Both the position numbers and the translations under genes were made by a program. A DNA stretch of 64,000 bases, taken from contig OY743180.1 of the NCBI GenBank assembly GCA_963555705.1, positions 43,618,129 to 43,682,128 on the forward strand, written 5' to 3'. Shown here in pieces: positions 33,421 through 45,653 of this stretch (its first letter is position 1; every line of letters begins with the position of its first letter). Source of the DNA: Ligustrum vulgare (lineage: Eukaryota; Streptophyta; Magnoliopsida; Lamiales; Oleaceae). Below the pieces are notes generated by a model. The model was not told where the DNA came from. It saw only the letters and a list, made by a program, of their open reading frames with translations, and made no database searches.

Positions 33421-34744
33421 ATTATAGAGTGTTTTAATGCTACTTCGTTAAAACTTTGTCAGAAAATACATTGGGACAAAACTTGAACGAAGGAAAAAGA
33501 GTACAGATATTCCCCCTTATTCAATCTATATTTAATCATCATATAACTACTCCCCATGATTCAATCTCTATTGAATTTGAATCATCAATATCTTGATCTC
33601 TTCAAGGGTCTTGTATAGGAGAGTATATCAACAGACATTGATAACAGCTACCTCATTGAAAACCTTGCAGGGAAAACCTCGTGGGAAAAAATCCGTCTAA
33701 GGAAAAAAGAGTGTAGCACATATTAGCTCCCCCTCATGGGAACGTTATAATTATATTGATATTGTATATAATTATTTCAACTATTAATTGGTGCAATATC
33801 GAATATATTCACCAAGCATATATAAATGGCACATCTCATATTATTTGTTCTTCGAATATAAATTTAATTATTTTTTTCAACTTGAAGAACTATAAATTAT
33901 TTCGAATCATTTGAACATGCTGCATCGATCCATGATCTACAATCAATATTCCTCAATGCATTTAATGCAATTCTCAAATTTGAAAATGATTTATTCACTT
34001 CAGGTGAATAATTAACCCTGAATTTGCATCTTGAAAATCAACTTTCACGAGTTTCAAATATTATTATTCACAATAATGATACATCCCAATTTCAACATTT
34101 TGTCATATAGAGTCATTTGTACCATTTTTCATGTAATCTAATTTTATATTATCAATCATATTCCATTACAAACTGAATCCATTCTTGGCATGTTAAATAT
34201 TCAGATAACAAAGTATCTGTATACTTTGATCAAACAAGTTTCTTAAAAACTTGAATTATATGTTTCAAACATATTTAATCATTCAAGGATTATATTGTAT
34301 GCTTCAGGCATATTATATGTGATATGAATCATAATGGGCTTGACGGAAAGTTAAATATTCAAGCCAAACAAAAGTGCAATCCAGTCAACCATGTCAAAAT
34401 TGGATGTATGACGTGTTTTACGAGTAGAATCGGGTCACTAAGCAAAATTAATGGGCTCAAGCCCTTGAGCCCACTAATTTTATGGTCAAATTCCATCATT
34501 TGGGGTTTCAACACAACAAGTCAATTATGCAAACGAGAAGTAGGGTTTACGCACATTTTTATGTTATTTTTCGATTTTTCATTATTTTGTTAGGATTTTT
34601 TTCCTCTATAGCGGCTACCCTAGTTATTAGGTTTTTTTTATTATTATTTATATGCTATTTTTTCATTATAATAGTTAGACTTTGATTTTTAATAAAGATA
34701 TTGAGTGTTTTTCAATAGTAAATGTGTGGATTCACTTTACAAAT

Positions 34745-34870
34745 TCGAACTTATCAAGATCAATCATCTTGTGGTATTCATCCCGAACTTATCAAAGATT
34801 AATCATCTTTGTGGCGTTCAAATCGAACTTATCAAGGATCTGGACATTCCTTGTGGTGTTCACAAGTATT
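34745..34870 (+). repeat. Three degenerate 45-55-bp repeats in the arm LTR
   Basis: The phrase CGAACTTATCAA..GATCAATCATCTTGTGG..TTCA occurs three times in a row. The mirrored copies lie near 35680-35810. Confidence 0.75.
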
Positions 34871-35010
34871 GGTTCTTACTTCCGTATTGTCAATTCTTGT
34901 GGCATGAAGCTCGGGTCAAGATCATATCGTCCATCCACAACCCAAATTTGGAACTTTTTGGCGTTTCTTCAGCATTTTCGTCGTGTTTCTCGAACGGGAT
35001 CACATCATCT

Positions 35011-35022
35011 GGTATCAGAGCT
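35011..35022 (+). other. Primer-binding site at the palindrome loop border
   Basis: TGGTATCAGAGC at the exact inner end of the left arm marks the end of an LTR facing right. The right arm lacks it, having GCGATCGCGCGG at that place. Confidence 0.8.
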
Positions 35023-35544
35023 GGACTCTGAATTCAAGTTGTCTTCTAGCCTAGTTCGATTCCATATATTTATCATGTTTTCCCGCTCGGGAAATGAGAC
35101 GAAGAACGCGGAATAATAAACAAAAGATAGGAAATATCTAAATTCAGCGAGAATAACAATAACAAGACCCAAGAAAATAAGAACAATAATTAAAGATAGA
35201 TTTGACAGTAAAACATTGACTGAATATTCACGACGCAAGAAACAATGCGGAATAAGAACCAAGATTGGTGAGCGCCACAAGGGATGTCACTTCCTTGATA
35301 AGTTCAATTAGTTGTTCTTGAAGAACATGAAAAGGAAAATTTCACCTTTCAAGAGAAAAATCTCAATAATTAATTCAATATCAAAGTTGTGTGTTCAATA
35401 ATGAATGAAAAATAAAATATACGTCAAAATACGCCTCAAAACTGACCTAACGGCACTAGGGTTCGAAAATAGAAACATAAATAATTAAAACGAAAATTAA
35501 ATAAAAATTCATGAAAATTCTTATCTGCTTCAACCGCGCGATCG
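35011..35544 (+). other. Loop of the palindrome: copia leader and gag start remnant
   Basis: After the PBS a short frame MFSRSGNETKNAE precedes stops. The stretch 35230-35310 resembles part of the arm LTR (AAGAACCAAGATTGGTGAGCG). No long coding region. Confidence 0.55.
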
Positions 35545-37134
35545 CAGATGATGTGATCCTGTTCGAGGAATACGATGAAAATGCGGAAGAAATGCCGAAA
35601 AGTTCCAAATTCGGGTTGTGGATGGACGATAGGATCTTGACCCAAGCTTCACGCCACAGAAATTGACGATGCGGAAGCAAGAACCAAGACTTGTGAACAC
35701 CACAAGGAATGTCCAGATCCTTGATAAATTCGGTTTGAAGGCCACAAATATGATTAATCTTTGATAAGTTCGGGATGAACGCTACAAGATGATTGATCTT
35801 GATAAGATCGAATTTGTAAAGTGAATCCACACATTTACTATTGAAAAACACTTAATATCTTTATTAAAGATCAAAGTATAACTATTACAATGAAGAAATA
35901 GCATATAAATAATAAGAAAAAAGACCTAACAACTAGGGTAGCCGCTATAGAGGCAAAAAACCCTAACAAAATAATGACAAAAGGGAAATAACATAAAAAT
36001 ATGTGAAAACCCTAATTCCCGTTTCATAATTGACTTGCTATTTTGAAACGCCAAATGATGGAATTTGACCATAAAATCAGTGGGCTCAAGGGCTTGAGTT
36101 CATGAGTTTTGCTCAGTGACCCGTTTCTACTCAAAAAACACATATTATACATCCAATTCTGAAGGGGTTGACTGGATTGCACTTTTGTTTGGCTTAAATA
36201 TTTAACTTTTCGTCCAGCCCACTATGATTCGTATCACATATACTATGCCTGAAGCATACAATATAATTCTTGAATGGTTAAATATGTTTGAAACATATAA
36301 TTCAAGTTTTTAACAAACTTGTTTGATCAAAGTATACAGATACTTTGCTATCCGAATATTTAATATGCCAAGAATGGATTCAGTTTGTAATGGAATATGA
36401 TTGATAATATAAAATTAGATTACATGAAAATTGGTACAAATGACTCCATATGACAAAGTGTTGAAATTGGAATGTAACATTATTGTGAATAATAATATTT
36501 GAAAATCGTGAAAGTTAATTTTCAAGATGCAAATTCAGGGTTAATTATTCACCTGAAATGAATAAATCATTTCCGAATTTGAGAATTGCATTAAATGCAT
36601 TGACGAATATTGATTATAGAACATGGCTCAATGCGGTATGTTCAAATGATTGAAAATAATTTATAGTTCTTCAAGTTCAAAGAAATAATTGAATTTATAT
36701 TCGAAGAACAAATATTATGAGATATGTCGTTTATATATGCTTGGTGAACATATTCGATATTGCACCAATTAACAGTTGAAATAATTATATGCAATATCAA
36801 TATAATTATAATTTTCCCATTAGGGGGAGCTAATATGCGTTACACTCTTTTTTCCTTAGCCGAAGTTTTGTCCAACGAGGTTTTCGTGGCAAAATTTTTA
36901 ATAAGGTATCTGTTATTAATGTCTATTGATATACTCTCTTATATGAGATTCTTGAAGAGATCAAGATATGGATGATTCAATATAGATTGAATCAGGGGGA
37001 GTAATTATATGGATGATTAAATATAGATTGAATCAGGGAGAATAGCTGTACTATTTTTCCTTCGTTCAGGTTTTGTCCCACTGAGTTTTTCCGATAAAGT
37101 TTTAATGAGGCAGCATCAAAATACTCCAAAATTT

Positions 37135-37250
37135 TCAACAAATTCACTCAAATGACAATGTGACTGATTTATCTACAAAAGCAGTACCAACATCTACATT
37201 CAAAAATCAGTTCGCAAGATTGGGATACATCGACTCAATTATTTACAGTG
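37135..37250 (+). pseudogene. RNase H C-terminus of copia 3, right arm
   Basis: The plus strand encodes HSNDNVTDLSTKAVPTSTFK and a diverged tail, the mirror copy of 33302-33420. Confidence 0.8.
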
Positions 37251-37463
37251 ATTAACACTAGGGGGAGTAGTTGTACTATTTTTTCTTAGCCAAGGTTTTG
37301 TCCCCCTGAGTTTTCTTAGTGAGTTTTTAACAATGCAACATTCACTTAATACTCCAAAAATAACTATACTTGTTTTCCTTCATTTAATATTTTTGTCCCA
37401 TTGAATTTTTATCAAACAAGGTTTTAAAAGGCAAATATTTTGTAATATGTCATTCAAGGGGAG

Positions 37464-37650
37464 TGTTGTAAATATTATCGTATATTGGTGAATGACAATT
37501 GTACCTCTACAACCTTAGAAACTATTGCTTTGTATATTCCTACCCTCCCCTATATATATGGGGCTCCGGTTCATAATAAAACACACAAGTTTATTGGTGT
37601 TTCTATTCTTCTCTTTTTATTCTCTCTAGTTTATAACATTTATCATTATT
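37464..37650 (+). repeat. Copia LTR (family 3), right arm
   Basis: It starts TGTTGTAAATATTATCG after the tract CAAGGGGAG. TATA-like CCCTATATATATGGGG lies near 37550. Confidence 0.75.
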
Positions 37651-37678
37651 TTTTTGTTGCAAAAATGGATTGGTCATT

Positions 37679-38448
37679 CCTTCTTTATAAGAACATCATA
37701 ATAATTTGCTCTATTTATATTTATTTGGGGATCCTTATTCGAATCAGATATCGCTACACTTCTGGCATGCCATACATACATCAATATAAGATAGAGCATC
37801 TGTAACTAGTGTATGAGATTTTATTAATCTCTTATGCATCTTGTAATTATGTTATCTTTTTAACTTTTCGTTCTTATTTTCAATCGAATTTATGGTTCGT
37901 ATTATCAATCGCGAGGATATACATAACATAATATGATGCAGTTGTTTGATTTTAAGCTACTAATCTTCCCCCTAATGTTGGGAAGTTTGTCCAATCAAAT
38001 TGGCAATCATTTTTTCGGTGTTGTAATACATCACCCATTTGGGATACATGTTCAAACTATGCATATTTATCAACATTCTTTATTTTTCATTTCGGTGCAT
38101 TGTGGTGGATCAATTGCACTATCAAAAAATTAGATGGAAAAATTAGGCTCTAACCATAAGCCAATTATAACAAGGAGAACTGTGATATTGGCATGATGCA
38201 TAATAGAATTTCCTAAACAAAAAGAAAAGTATTTTGTTCTCAATTAAATTAATTGGAGGCGTTTAACAAGCAAAAGTGTTAAACCATATATCGACATCCC
38301 AACTAACACTTATTAAAATGTTAAGATTCATGTCCACTAAAATTATCAAGAAACGTTCTTGATTATATAATCTGAAGATTATGCTCATAATTTAAAATTT
38401 GAGCAATAATTTGCAAACTTCTGGTTGCGAACACCATGCAATCATCTA
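37679..38448 (-). pseudogene. Copia 3 internal remnant, minus strand
   Basis: Near 37970-38040 the minus strand reads WVMYYNTEKMIANLI and NFPTLGG, resembling the conserved DCxFDExxFPxLGG block between integrase and RT of copia elements. Other parts are too decayed to assign. Together with the LTRs at 41210-41350 and 32888-33085 it may belong to a single minus-strand copia spanning about 32.9-41.35 kb. Confidence 0.5.
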
Positions 38449-38470
38449 GTGTGTGTGTGTGTGTGTGTGT
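38449..38470. repeat. (GT)11 microsatellite
   Basis: Eleven uninterrupted GT units. Confidence 0.98.
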
Positions 38471-38939
38471 ATCAAAACTATTAGATACAAATAATATTTA
38501 GATGATTAACGTGGAGGATGATGGGTCTCATTTATCACCCTGGTTAATTTTAAGAAATATATGGAATTTAATCTATATTTTAGCTAATGATAGTTAATGA
38601 AAAAAATTCATGAAAGAGAACAAACATCATATAGGATTGAATTGAAGAATCTTATTGTTCTCATTGAGTATCCATTTTAATTTCGCATCATTATTGATCC
38701 AGTAATGGTCCAATTGGTCATGTCAAATAATCAAAACAAATTGAACTTCTGGTTCAATATAAAATATAATTCAATGATTAAACATTATATAATCGTATAC
38801 ATTCAAGTAGTCAAACAAAATCAACCTCCTTATAACATTAGTTATATGTTTTCCTTCGGGGATAAACATGAACTCAAATGATATATTCTTCGAAACATGT
38901 GCTACTTTGAAAACAAGTTTTTATTGCTCATTCAAAATC

Positions 38940-41060
38940 AATATACCAGTATTTATCTGGAATATTGAAATTCTAATATCATATTATAATATTATTTTAT
39001 AATTATTGTATTTCTTTGGGAGTAACAACATATTAAATATATTAAACTTGAATATTCAATGTGAAATAAGATTTTGCTTCTTCAAGAGTAAAAGCAAAAT
39101 ATTATTCTGGAATAATTTATTAAATAACTAAAAAAAGATATTTCTAATGCTGCAATATTCTGTTGGAATGTCAATTTAGATCAATATTCTTATGGAACAT
39201 TGATTTAGATTATTCCTTTTCTAGAATAGTGATACAATATTACTATATTATTGAATGTAAAGTATACATTCAAACAAATGTTTATTGTAAGTTGCTATAA
39301 TCGTAACGTTATGATAAGATCGAATAACTACACCGTCTTCTATGGAAATTCAAAGTTAAGAGAATACTAACCTTTACTTTGAGCAGAAAAATAAACTTTG
39401 CCTTGTAAATTCTTTTGCCTATAATTTTTTGTCTTTATTTGGTTGAAGGAAAAATTATTTCTCTTCTGTTATAATTTGCTAAGAGATTTGTGAACGGAAA
39501 TAAAATAAATTTTACTAACTCATGTAATATTCTTCTAGAATATTAGTCATAGTGTTGTAATACTTCAAGAGCAACAATTAATTCTTCATAATAGACAGAT
39601 CTGTGATTAATATTTTTCTAGAATATTAATTATATTGTTATGCTACTTCAGGATCAACAATATATTTGATCTAATAAACTATGTTATTCATAAACAAGTA
39701 ACATAATAAATTTAAATATTTATCATAAAATAAAATTGTTATTCTTCAGGAGTAAAAACAAAATATTGTCCCAAAATATCAAATTAATAACATATCTTAT
39801 AATATTGGGCTCCTTGAGAGTAAATTATATTCCGTTAGAATATTTAATGTGAGATAAAATTAAGATTTTTTAGGAATCATCACAACAAAATAGTATTCTA
39901 CATCATAATAATCTTCCTGATTATTAATAAATTCAGAAATTGGTATTTCTTTGAGAACAAGAATGCAATATTTATCATATGTGCAATAAAATAATATTCT
40001 TCTAGAATATTGAAATGTGGCAATAAGGTAATATTCTTCTGAAATATTGATTCGAAACTCATTCAATTATAATATAATCAATAATCTTCTTGAATATTAA
40101 TAATCTATTGTGCTACTTTAGGAGTAAAAAAGAAGTATTATTCTGGAATAATTATTATAGTTCTAAAACTGCTATTCGTCAAGAATAATATGTCAATATT
40201 CTTCCAAAGTATTGTAAATTATAATTCATACTCTTGAGGAGCAAGTAATATTCTACTGGAATATTATTTATACCGTTGTGCTACTTCTAGGTATGTCAAC
40301 GAGCTGAGCCGAGCCTCGAGCCGAACATCAAAGCTCGAACTTGGCTCGAGCTTTTTAGGACCGAGCTTTTTTTGGCCCGAGCCGCCAAAAATTTGAGGCT
40401 CGGCTCGAGTTTCATCGAGCCGAGCCGGGCCGGCCCTTTTTTTTTTCGGCGAATGAATATGAATTGTATTTGTAATTACTTAAATGAATTATACACAAAA
40501 AATGTAGTTAAAATATCAAATATAAGATTTAATAAAAATGTAAACGTAGATTTCGCAAAAAAAAAATTCAAATTTTCAAAAAAAAAAAAATCTGCATAAT
40601 TCAAATACATATCAAAAATCAGATCAATTTGTAGCAAGTAACAACTCGTGTTGTAGGCAGCTACTGTTGCTGCCTGGAAATTTGCAGGCAGGCAGGCCAC
40701 ACGAGTCGGCCCCGGCTCGAGCCCAGTGAGCATTTTTGGGCTCGGCCCGAGCTTCGGTTCGATCCTACGAGCCGAGCTTAACTCGAGTTTTTAACGAGCC
40801 GAGCCCGAGCTACCCGAGCCGACGAGCGTTTTGACACGCCTAGGCCTACTTCTGGAGCAACAACAAGTTGTTAAATATTATAGATATTTGCTCTTCTGGA
40901 GCAATTGAATAATAAATCTTTCAAAATTATGCTCTTCGAGAGCAGTTAATATTGTATAAGAATATTATTATAATTATAATAAAATTTATTTTACTTTAGG
41001 AGCAAAAAAAAAATTATTTATGATGGTCGGATCAATATTCTTGTGGAATATTAATTATAC
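38940..41060. repeat. Degenerate AT-rich repeat array
   Basis: Two motifs alternate many times: a TGCTACTTCAGGAGCAACAA-like motif and AATATTCTTCTGGAATATT. Spacing is irregular (roughly 40-150 bp). The array is interrupted by a MITE at 40289-40845. It has no coding capacity that I can support. Confidence 0.65.
40289..40845. mobile_element. GAGCCGAGC-rich MITE, 557 bp
   Basis: Both ends are GC-rich (GTATGTCAACGAGCTGAGCC... and ...GAGCGTTTTGACACGCCTA, inverted relative to each other) and the centre is AT-rich. CTACTTCT occurs at 40281-40288 and 40846-40853 as an 8-bp target duplication. This is a common plant hAT-like MITE style with GAGCCGAG subrepeats. Confidence 0.8.
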
Positions 41061-41209
41061 ATATATTAATATGAACTGATGAACATCATTAACAATTTAT
41101 CAAACAAAAAATGGATTCATGTAAATGCCCGAATCCTAGCAGTGGTTTCTTAACCACTTTCAAGGAGTTTTGATATTTCTCTACGCATCTGCCGTATTTG
41201 AACCTCTTT

Positions 41210-41350
41210 TCGATTCCTCAATAAACTTGTTTATTTTATTATGAACTAAAACCCTATATATATATGGAAGAATATAGATATAAAAAGTAATATTGTCTAA
41301 GGTTATAAGGGTACATTTGTCATTCATCAATACAATATAATATTACAACA
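41210..41350 (-). repeat. Copia LTR (family 3) fragment
   Basis: On the minus strand it starts TGTTGTAATATTATATTG at 41350 and is homologous to the arm LTRs at 33085 and 37464. It ends within the R/U5 part. Confidence 0.7.
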
Positions 41351-41535
41351 ATAAACATCGTTTTAAAATCCAGCCATATTTTAGAATAAGATGAAATCAA
41401 CTAATTAGAATCTGACACACAAGAATGTTAATCATGTATGTAAAATTAGAATTCAGAACATCTGATCATAAATGTTTGAGAAAAATTGAAATGTATCTGA
41501 CCTATATTCCATACGAAGATATGATTATTCAAGCC

Positions 41536-42318
41536 CAGTGACGGATCTAGGATCAGAACTCAGCTAGAGCGGCCAACCGTTGATCGACAATGGTCAACAG
41601 CCACAATAACGAGATTCAAAAACACATTCATTATTCTTTTAATACTAAGTTATGAATTTTAGTAGTCAATTAACTCAAATCTCAAACAAAAAATCGTAAC
41701 ATAACCTAACTTTACCAATCTACTTAATTAAACTTCTAACTATTCATAAATTTGAAAATTTAATTTACACCTTGTATAATTTCCTAAATATGAATTGCAA
41801 TTTACAACCCTAAACAAAATATAAAAAGTTAACTATCACAACTAAATTCATATATTTCAAAAATCTGAAATTAATATACACATTTTCATAATTTTCCCCA
41901 AATTTGAAAACTACATTTACAACTCCAAATTAACCAAAAAATACCAATTAAACAAACTAAATCTATAATTTCTAGAATCTGAAAATTTCACAATAAATCA
42001 AAATAGAGATTATTAGAATTTATTTGGATTTTGGCCAATTTTAGAGGCCCAAATAATTAAAAAGTATGCCCAAGCCCAAAATTATACCCAATATTCATCA
42101 TCTTCAGCCTGTCATCATCTTCTACGCCTCACGCCTGCCCTGGTGTTATGAATATCAGTTCAAACCTCCAGATCACAAATATGATTAAATCACAAAAACA
42201 GAAATAGATATACATTTTCAAATCTAAGTTACTTAAAAAAGAAGGAAAAAAAAACAGGTTGACCGGCGATCGAGGTAGCACGGCCGCGCTACCTCGACAT
42301 AGGTTAGATTCATCTCTG
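41536..42318. mobile_element. hAT-type non-autonomous element, 783 bp
   Basis: The ends CAGTGACGGATCTAGG and TTAGATTCATCTCTG are imperfect inverted repeats similar to those of the element at 31310. TTCAAGCC flanks it perfectly at 41528-41535 and 42319-42326. Confidence 0.85.
42265..42298. other. GC-rich hairpin inside the hAT-type element
   Basis: CGAGGTAGC and GCTACCTCG form a perfect stem around ACGGCCGC near the right end of the element. It stands out in otherwise AT-rich DNA. Confidence 0.75.
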
Positions 42319-42326
42319 TTCAAGCC

Positions 42327-42826
42327 ACAAAAGATATCATATTAAGTAGGTTAATTACTCTAACTGACACTGAAGTTGCAAAATAATTTCAAAATAGACA
42401 CTAAAGTTCATTCCTTACGCCAACGAACACTGTAATTTTGATGGCTTACTGAAATGGACTCTAAAGTTCAATCATTACACCAACGAACACAGAAAGTTGC
42501 AATTATAATTGGTTTTTATTTAAAAAATTCAACTACGTGATTACATTTTTGTAATTCATATGCACTTTAATTTGAAAAAACAAAAAAAAAATCTAAATAA
42601 AAAAAGAATCGTACACGATTTCATATTCTTCAGTTCCAATAGAAGAGAAATTGTGCAAAAGAGTCGTGTTTATTATACATCTTTATCTTAATATTAGAGT
42701 GAAAATATTATATAATACACACTCGTCACATGGTGGGTGACGATTGGATTTTAGGTTGGTGAGCCCCACCTACCCATAGGAGGGATGAAGGGGAATGGCC
42801 CACTTGTGGATATGAGAATTATATAA
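42327..42826. other. Intergenic DNA, nothing recognised
   Basis: Loose repeats of AACTGACACTGAAGTT and CACCAACGAACAC near 42360-42500; no gene. Confidence 0.5.
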
Positions 42827-44148
42827 TCTATATCTATATAATATAATATATAAAAGTAGCTGAGTCAACCACAGTCAATTTCACTGTTTCCATCCAAAAA
42901 TCTTGTACTATGTGCAGATTTTATTTATTTATTTATTTTTCCAATTTTTGGGGACTTCAATATTTATCATGTTCACACTACTTATATCACATATCCAATA
43001 ATCAACTTCAAAACCCACTTCAAAAATAGTTGGGTTTTCAATATTTATTTATTATTTTCAAAATCGCTGACGTCTACTTACAGTCTTCAATATTTGTTGT
43101 GTTTACATGGCTTCTATTTCCTGCCGCCTAATTACACTGGAAAGCTAGTTATTTTCTTCTTTTTTTTTCCTTTTTCGCCTTTTCAGAATTTGTTTCATTT
43201 TTTCCCATTTTTCAAAATCTGTTGATTCATTTTTGTTTTCTATATCCTTTTGTTTTTTTTTTTCCATTTCCCTATATACAACATTTTCCATTTCTGTTAT
43301 ATATAATTATTATTAAGATATACATAATAATAAAAGATTCAATTAAAGTGTTATTTCTTTGAAAAATGTGTACTGTTTAACATGACCGTTTCACTCCACC
43401 TTCTATTTATCACGTTTTATGATTCAAAATTTCTGGTGCGGTGGTAATGCTTATTAGTTATTTATATTACAAACCAGTTGAAAATAAAAAAATAGTAAAT
43501 TATTTTTTGAAAAAGTAAAAATGATTGACACTACTCTTTTCTTCAAGACCTGTGATATTTTGAGTCGTTGAATATAGATTTGAGTTTCTAACAAAAAAGA
43601 AAAAATATTAAAACAATAATATTGTAGAGAAAGCTTCGAAAACAATATAGAATGCAAAATTATTTTAGACTAATAAGAGGATTTGTTAATAAGCTATTTA
43701 TATTATGTTCTAAATTTCTCTGTTGGGGTTGCAATGTGTTAACTAATGTTGGGCTATTTAGAATAATTTTGGGTTTGATAGATATGTTAATGGTTTCGGC
43801 CGTTGATTGAAGAAAAAACATATTATTCATGGGTCAGTATATATATATGATGAAATTGTATATCACATTGTATAAAAAATAATAAAAATAAGAAATTAGA
43901 ATTATTATTTTTTTAAAATTTGCTTTTACCGAGAAGTTGTTTTTTATTTTTTATGATATAAGAACGATAATTTGTTTGGTTTTACTTATTTATATTTGGC
44001 TTTTTTGTGTCAAAACCTCTCTTTTCATAAAAAAAATGTGTTCTTCTAACGTTTTCAATCTTACAAATAAATATTTGTGTTCATTTATACAAATCCAAAG
44101 TAAAATTTTCAGTTAAAAATTATGTTGAAATTTTATTACTAGATAATA

Positions 44149-44305
44149 CTATCTCTGTCCTACAAAGATAGTCCACTATTTTTTTGTATGTCTCAAAAAG
44201 ATAGTCTACTTTATTTTTTAAGAGTGAAATTAATATTTTATATTCCAATTTGTTCTTAATCTGTGTGAAAATGAGTAGATGACTATCTTTATGGGATAGA
44301 GGGAG
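44149..44305. mobile_element. Stowaway-like MITE, 157 bp
   Basis: The ends CTATCTCTGTCCTACAAAGATAG and CTATCTTTATGGGATAGAGGGAG are inverted repeats, flanked by TA at 44147-44148 and 44306-44307, as expected for Tc1/mariner-derived Stowaway elements. Confidence 0.85.
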
Positions 44306-45197
44306 TACTAAATTATAAATCACATCATATATATAGTTTTTTTTTTAAATAATCTTATTTTTAGTTATTTAGTACATCTAAAAATTGGAGCTCTTTTTTA
44401 TAGCGTATTATTAAATTATTAAATATTTTTATAGATAATTACATTTAATACGTAATTAACTTCTTATAATAATTGTGATATTTTATTGGTCTTAATTTTA
44501 TGGATAAATATTTGGTTCAGTCATACAGATCCAATGTCAAATTCTCAATTAAAATTATATCTAAAATTTATACACATTCATATTTTTATAAATCACGTTG
44601 TATTGAAATTTTTATAACTAAATCCTATTTTTAAGTTATTTATTACATATACATATTAAAATTCTTTCCTATATTGCATTATTTATCAAAATTATTTCAA
44701 TGACAATTACATTTAATTATTAATTAATTTTTTATTCCAAAAAATCTCATATCACATTTTTTAACATTAACAGTTAACAAATTTATCTATATTGTTTGAA
44801 ATGATATAGTTATTAATGGTTTTTGTCCTAACTGTTAATTTTAAAATTTCAAAAAGTAATTAACCATACCAAAATATTCTTTGCTATATTTTAATTCAAA
44901 TTTTATGATATTTTTTCACAATAATATATAAATTGTCTCCCAATTTACTTAACTAAAAATGAGACGATCAATATTGAATTATAATTTCAATTAGAAAATA
45001 ATTACGTTGTATAAATATTGAAAACCTAAAATATCATAAATTTGATGTAATATCTTTGTCAACCTCGCAATTTTTTTATTTTTTATTATTATTATTATAC
45101 ATGTTGTTTTTCATTGTCAATGGTCAAAATATTGAATTTTATGTTTTATATGCGTGGTCTCTATTATTAACTTTTTAATCTATTGTTTGAATGTTCA

Positions 45198-45290
45198 GAG
45201 TACATGAATACTGGAGATCCTACATTTAAGTGTTCATTTTGCAAGGCGAATTTTTGGTTCGAGGAGATAGTGAATAATAGTTACAAAACT
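45198..45290 (+). pseudogene. Helitron replication-protein N-terminal remnant
   Basis: The frame reads EYMNTGDPTFKCSFCKANFW then FEEIVNNSYKT. The pattern GDPT-x2-C-x2-C-x-A-x2-W-F is the zinc-type motif typical of plant Helitron helicase N-termini. A splice-acceptor-like TTTGAATGTTCAG precedes it. Stops follow directly. Confidence 0.7.
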
Positions 45291-45653
45291 TGAAAATCAT
45301 ATTTTATAAGGTCAAATTCTATCTGACAGTAATGCAGGATACAAGTTCTTTATTCCAAGGATATCGTTGAGCTATTCGAATTTTAGGATACTTATTAGAT
45401 TTAAAAAAAAAAAAAAAACAATTTTCATTGATGGTGTCATATGCCATGACTATCAATAAGAGTCAGGTACAATCATTTTCGCATGTATGACTTCTCTCTA
45501 AAAGGTTGATGTTTATACATGAAATTAATAAATGATGAACTTGTCTCTTATTTGTGAATGTTGTTTATTTTGTTTAAGAATTCATTTAATTTCGAATATA
45601 ATTATTTTTATTTAGAAGTTTCTTCCCGTGAATTGCACGAGATGATTCACTAG

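Larger units (their letters stand above)
32872..37678. repeat. Long near-palindrome: two 2.1-kb inverted arms with a 0.53-kb loop
   Basis: Left arm 32872-35010 and right arm 35545-37678 are reverse complements of each other over nearly their full length, with scattered differences and small indels. Each arm contains the 3' end and LTR start of a copia element facing outward and an LTR-like segment facing inward. The loop starts with a tRNA-iMet PBS. Arm ends correspond at ATGGATTGGTCAT on the outside and GATCACATCATCTG on the inside. Confidence 0.88.
42827..45653 (+). mobile_element. Degenerate Helitron, about 2.83 kb
   Basis: It starts TCTATATCTATATAATATAA after A and ends CACTAG before T. 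A CGTG-AATTG-CACG hairpin lies about 13 bases before the CTAG. Between them is a remnant of the Helitron protein N-terminal domain (45198-45290) and a Stowaway insertion. The rest is AT-rich. The start was chosen from the TC rule and the typical T/A-rich 5' end, so it is less certain than the end. Confidence 0.6.
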
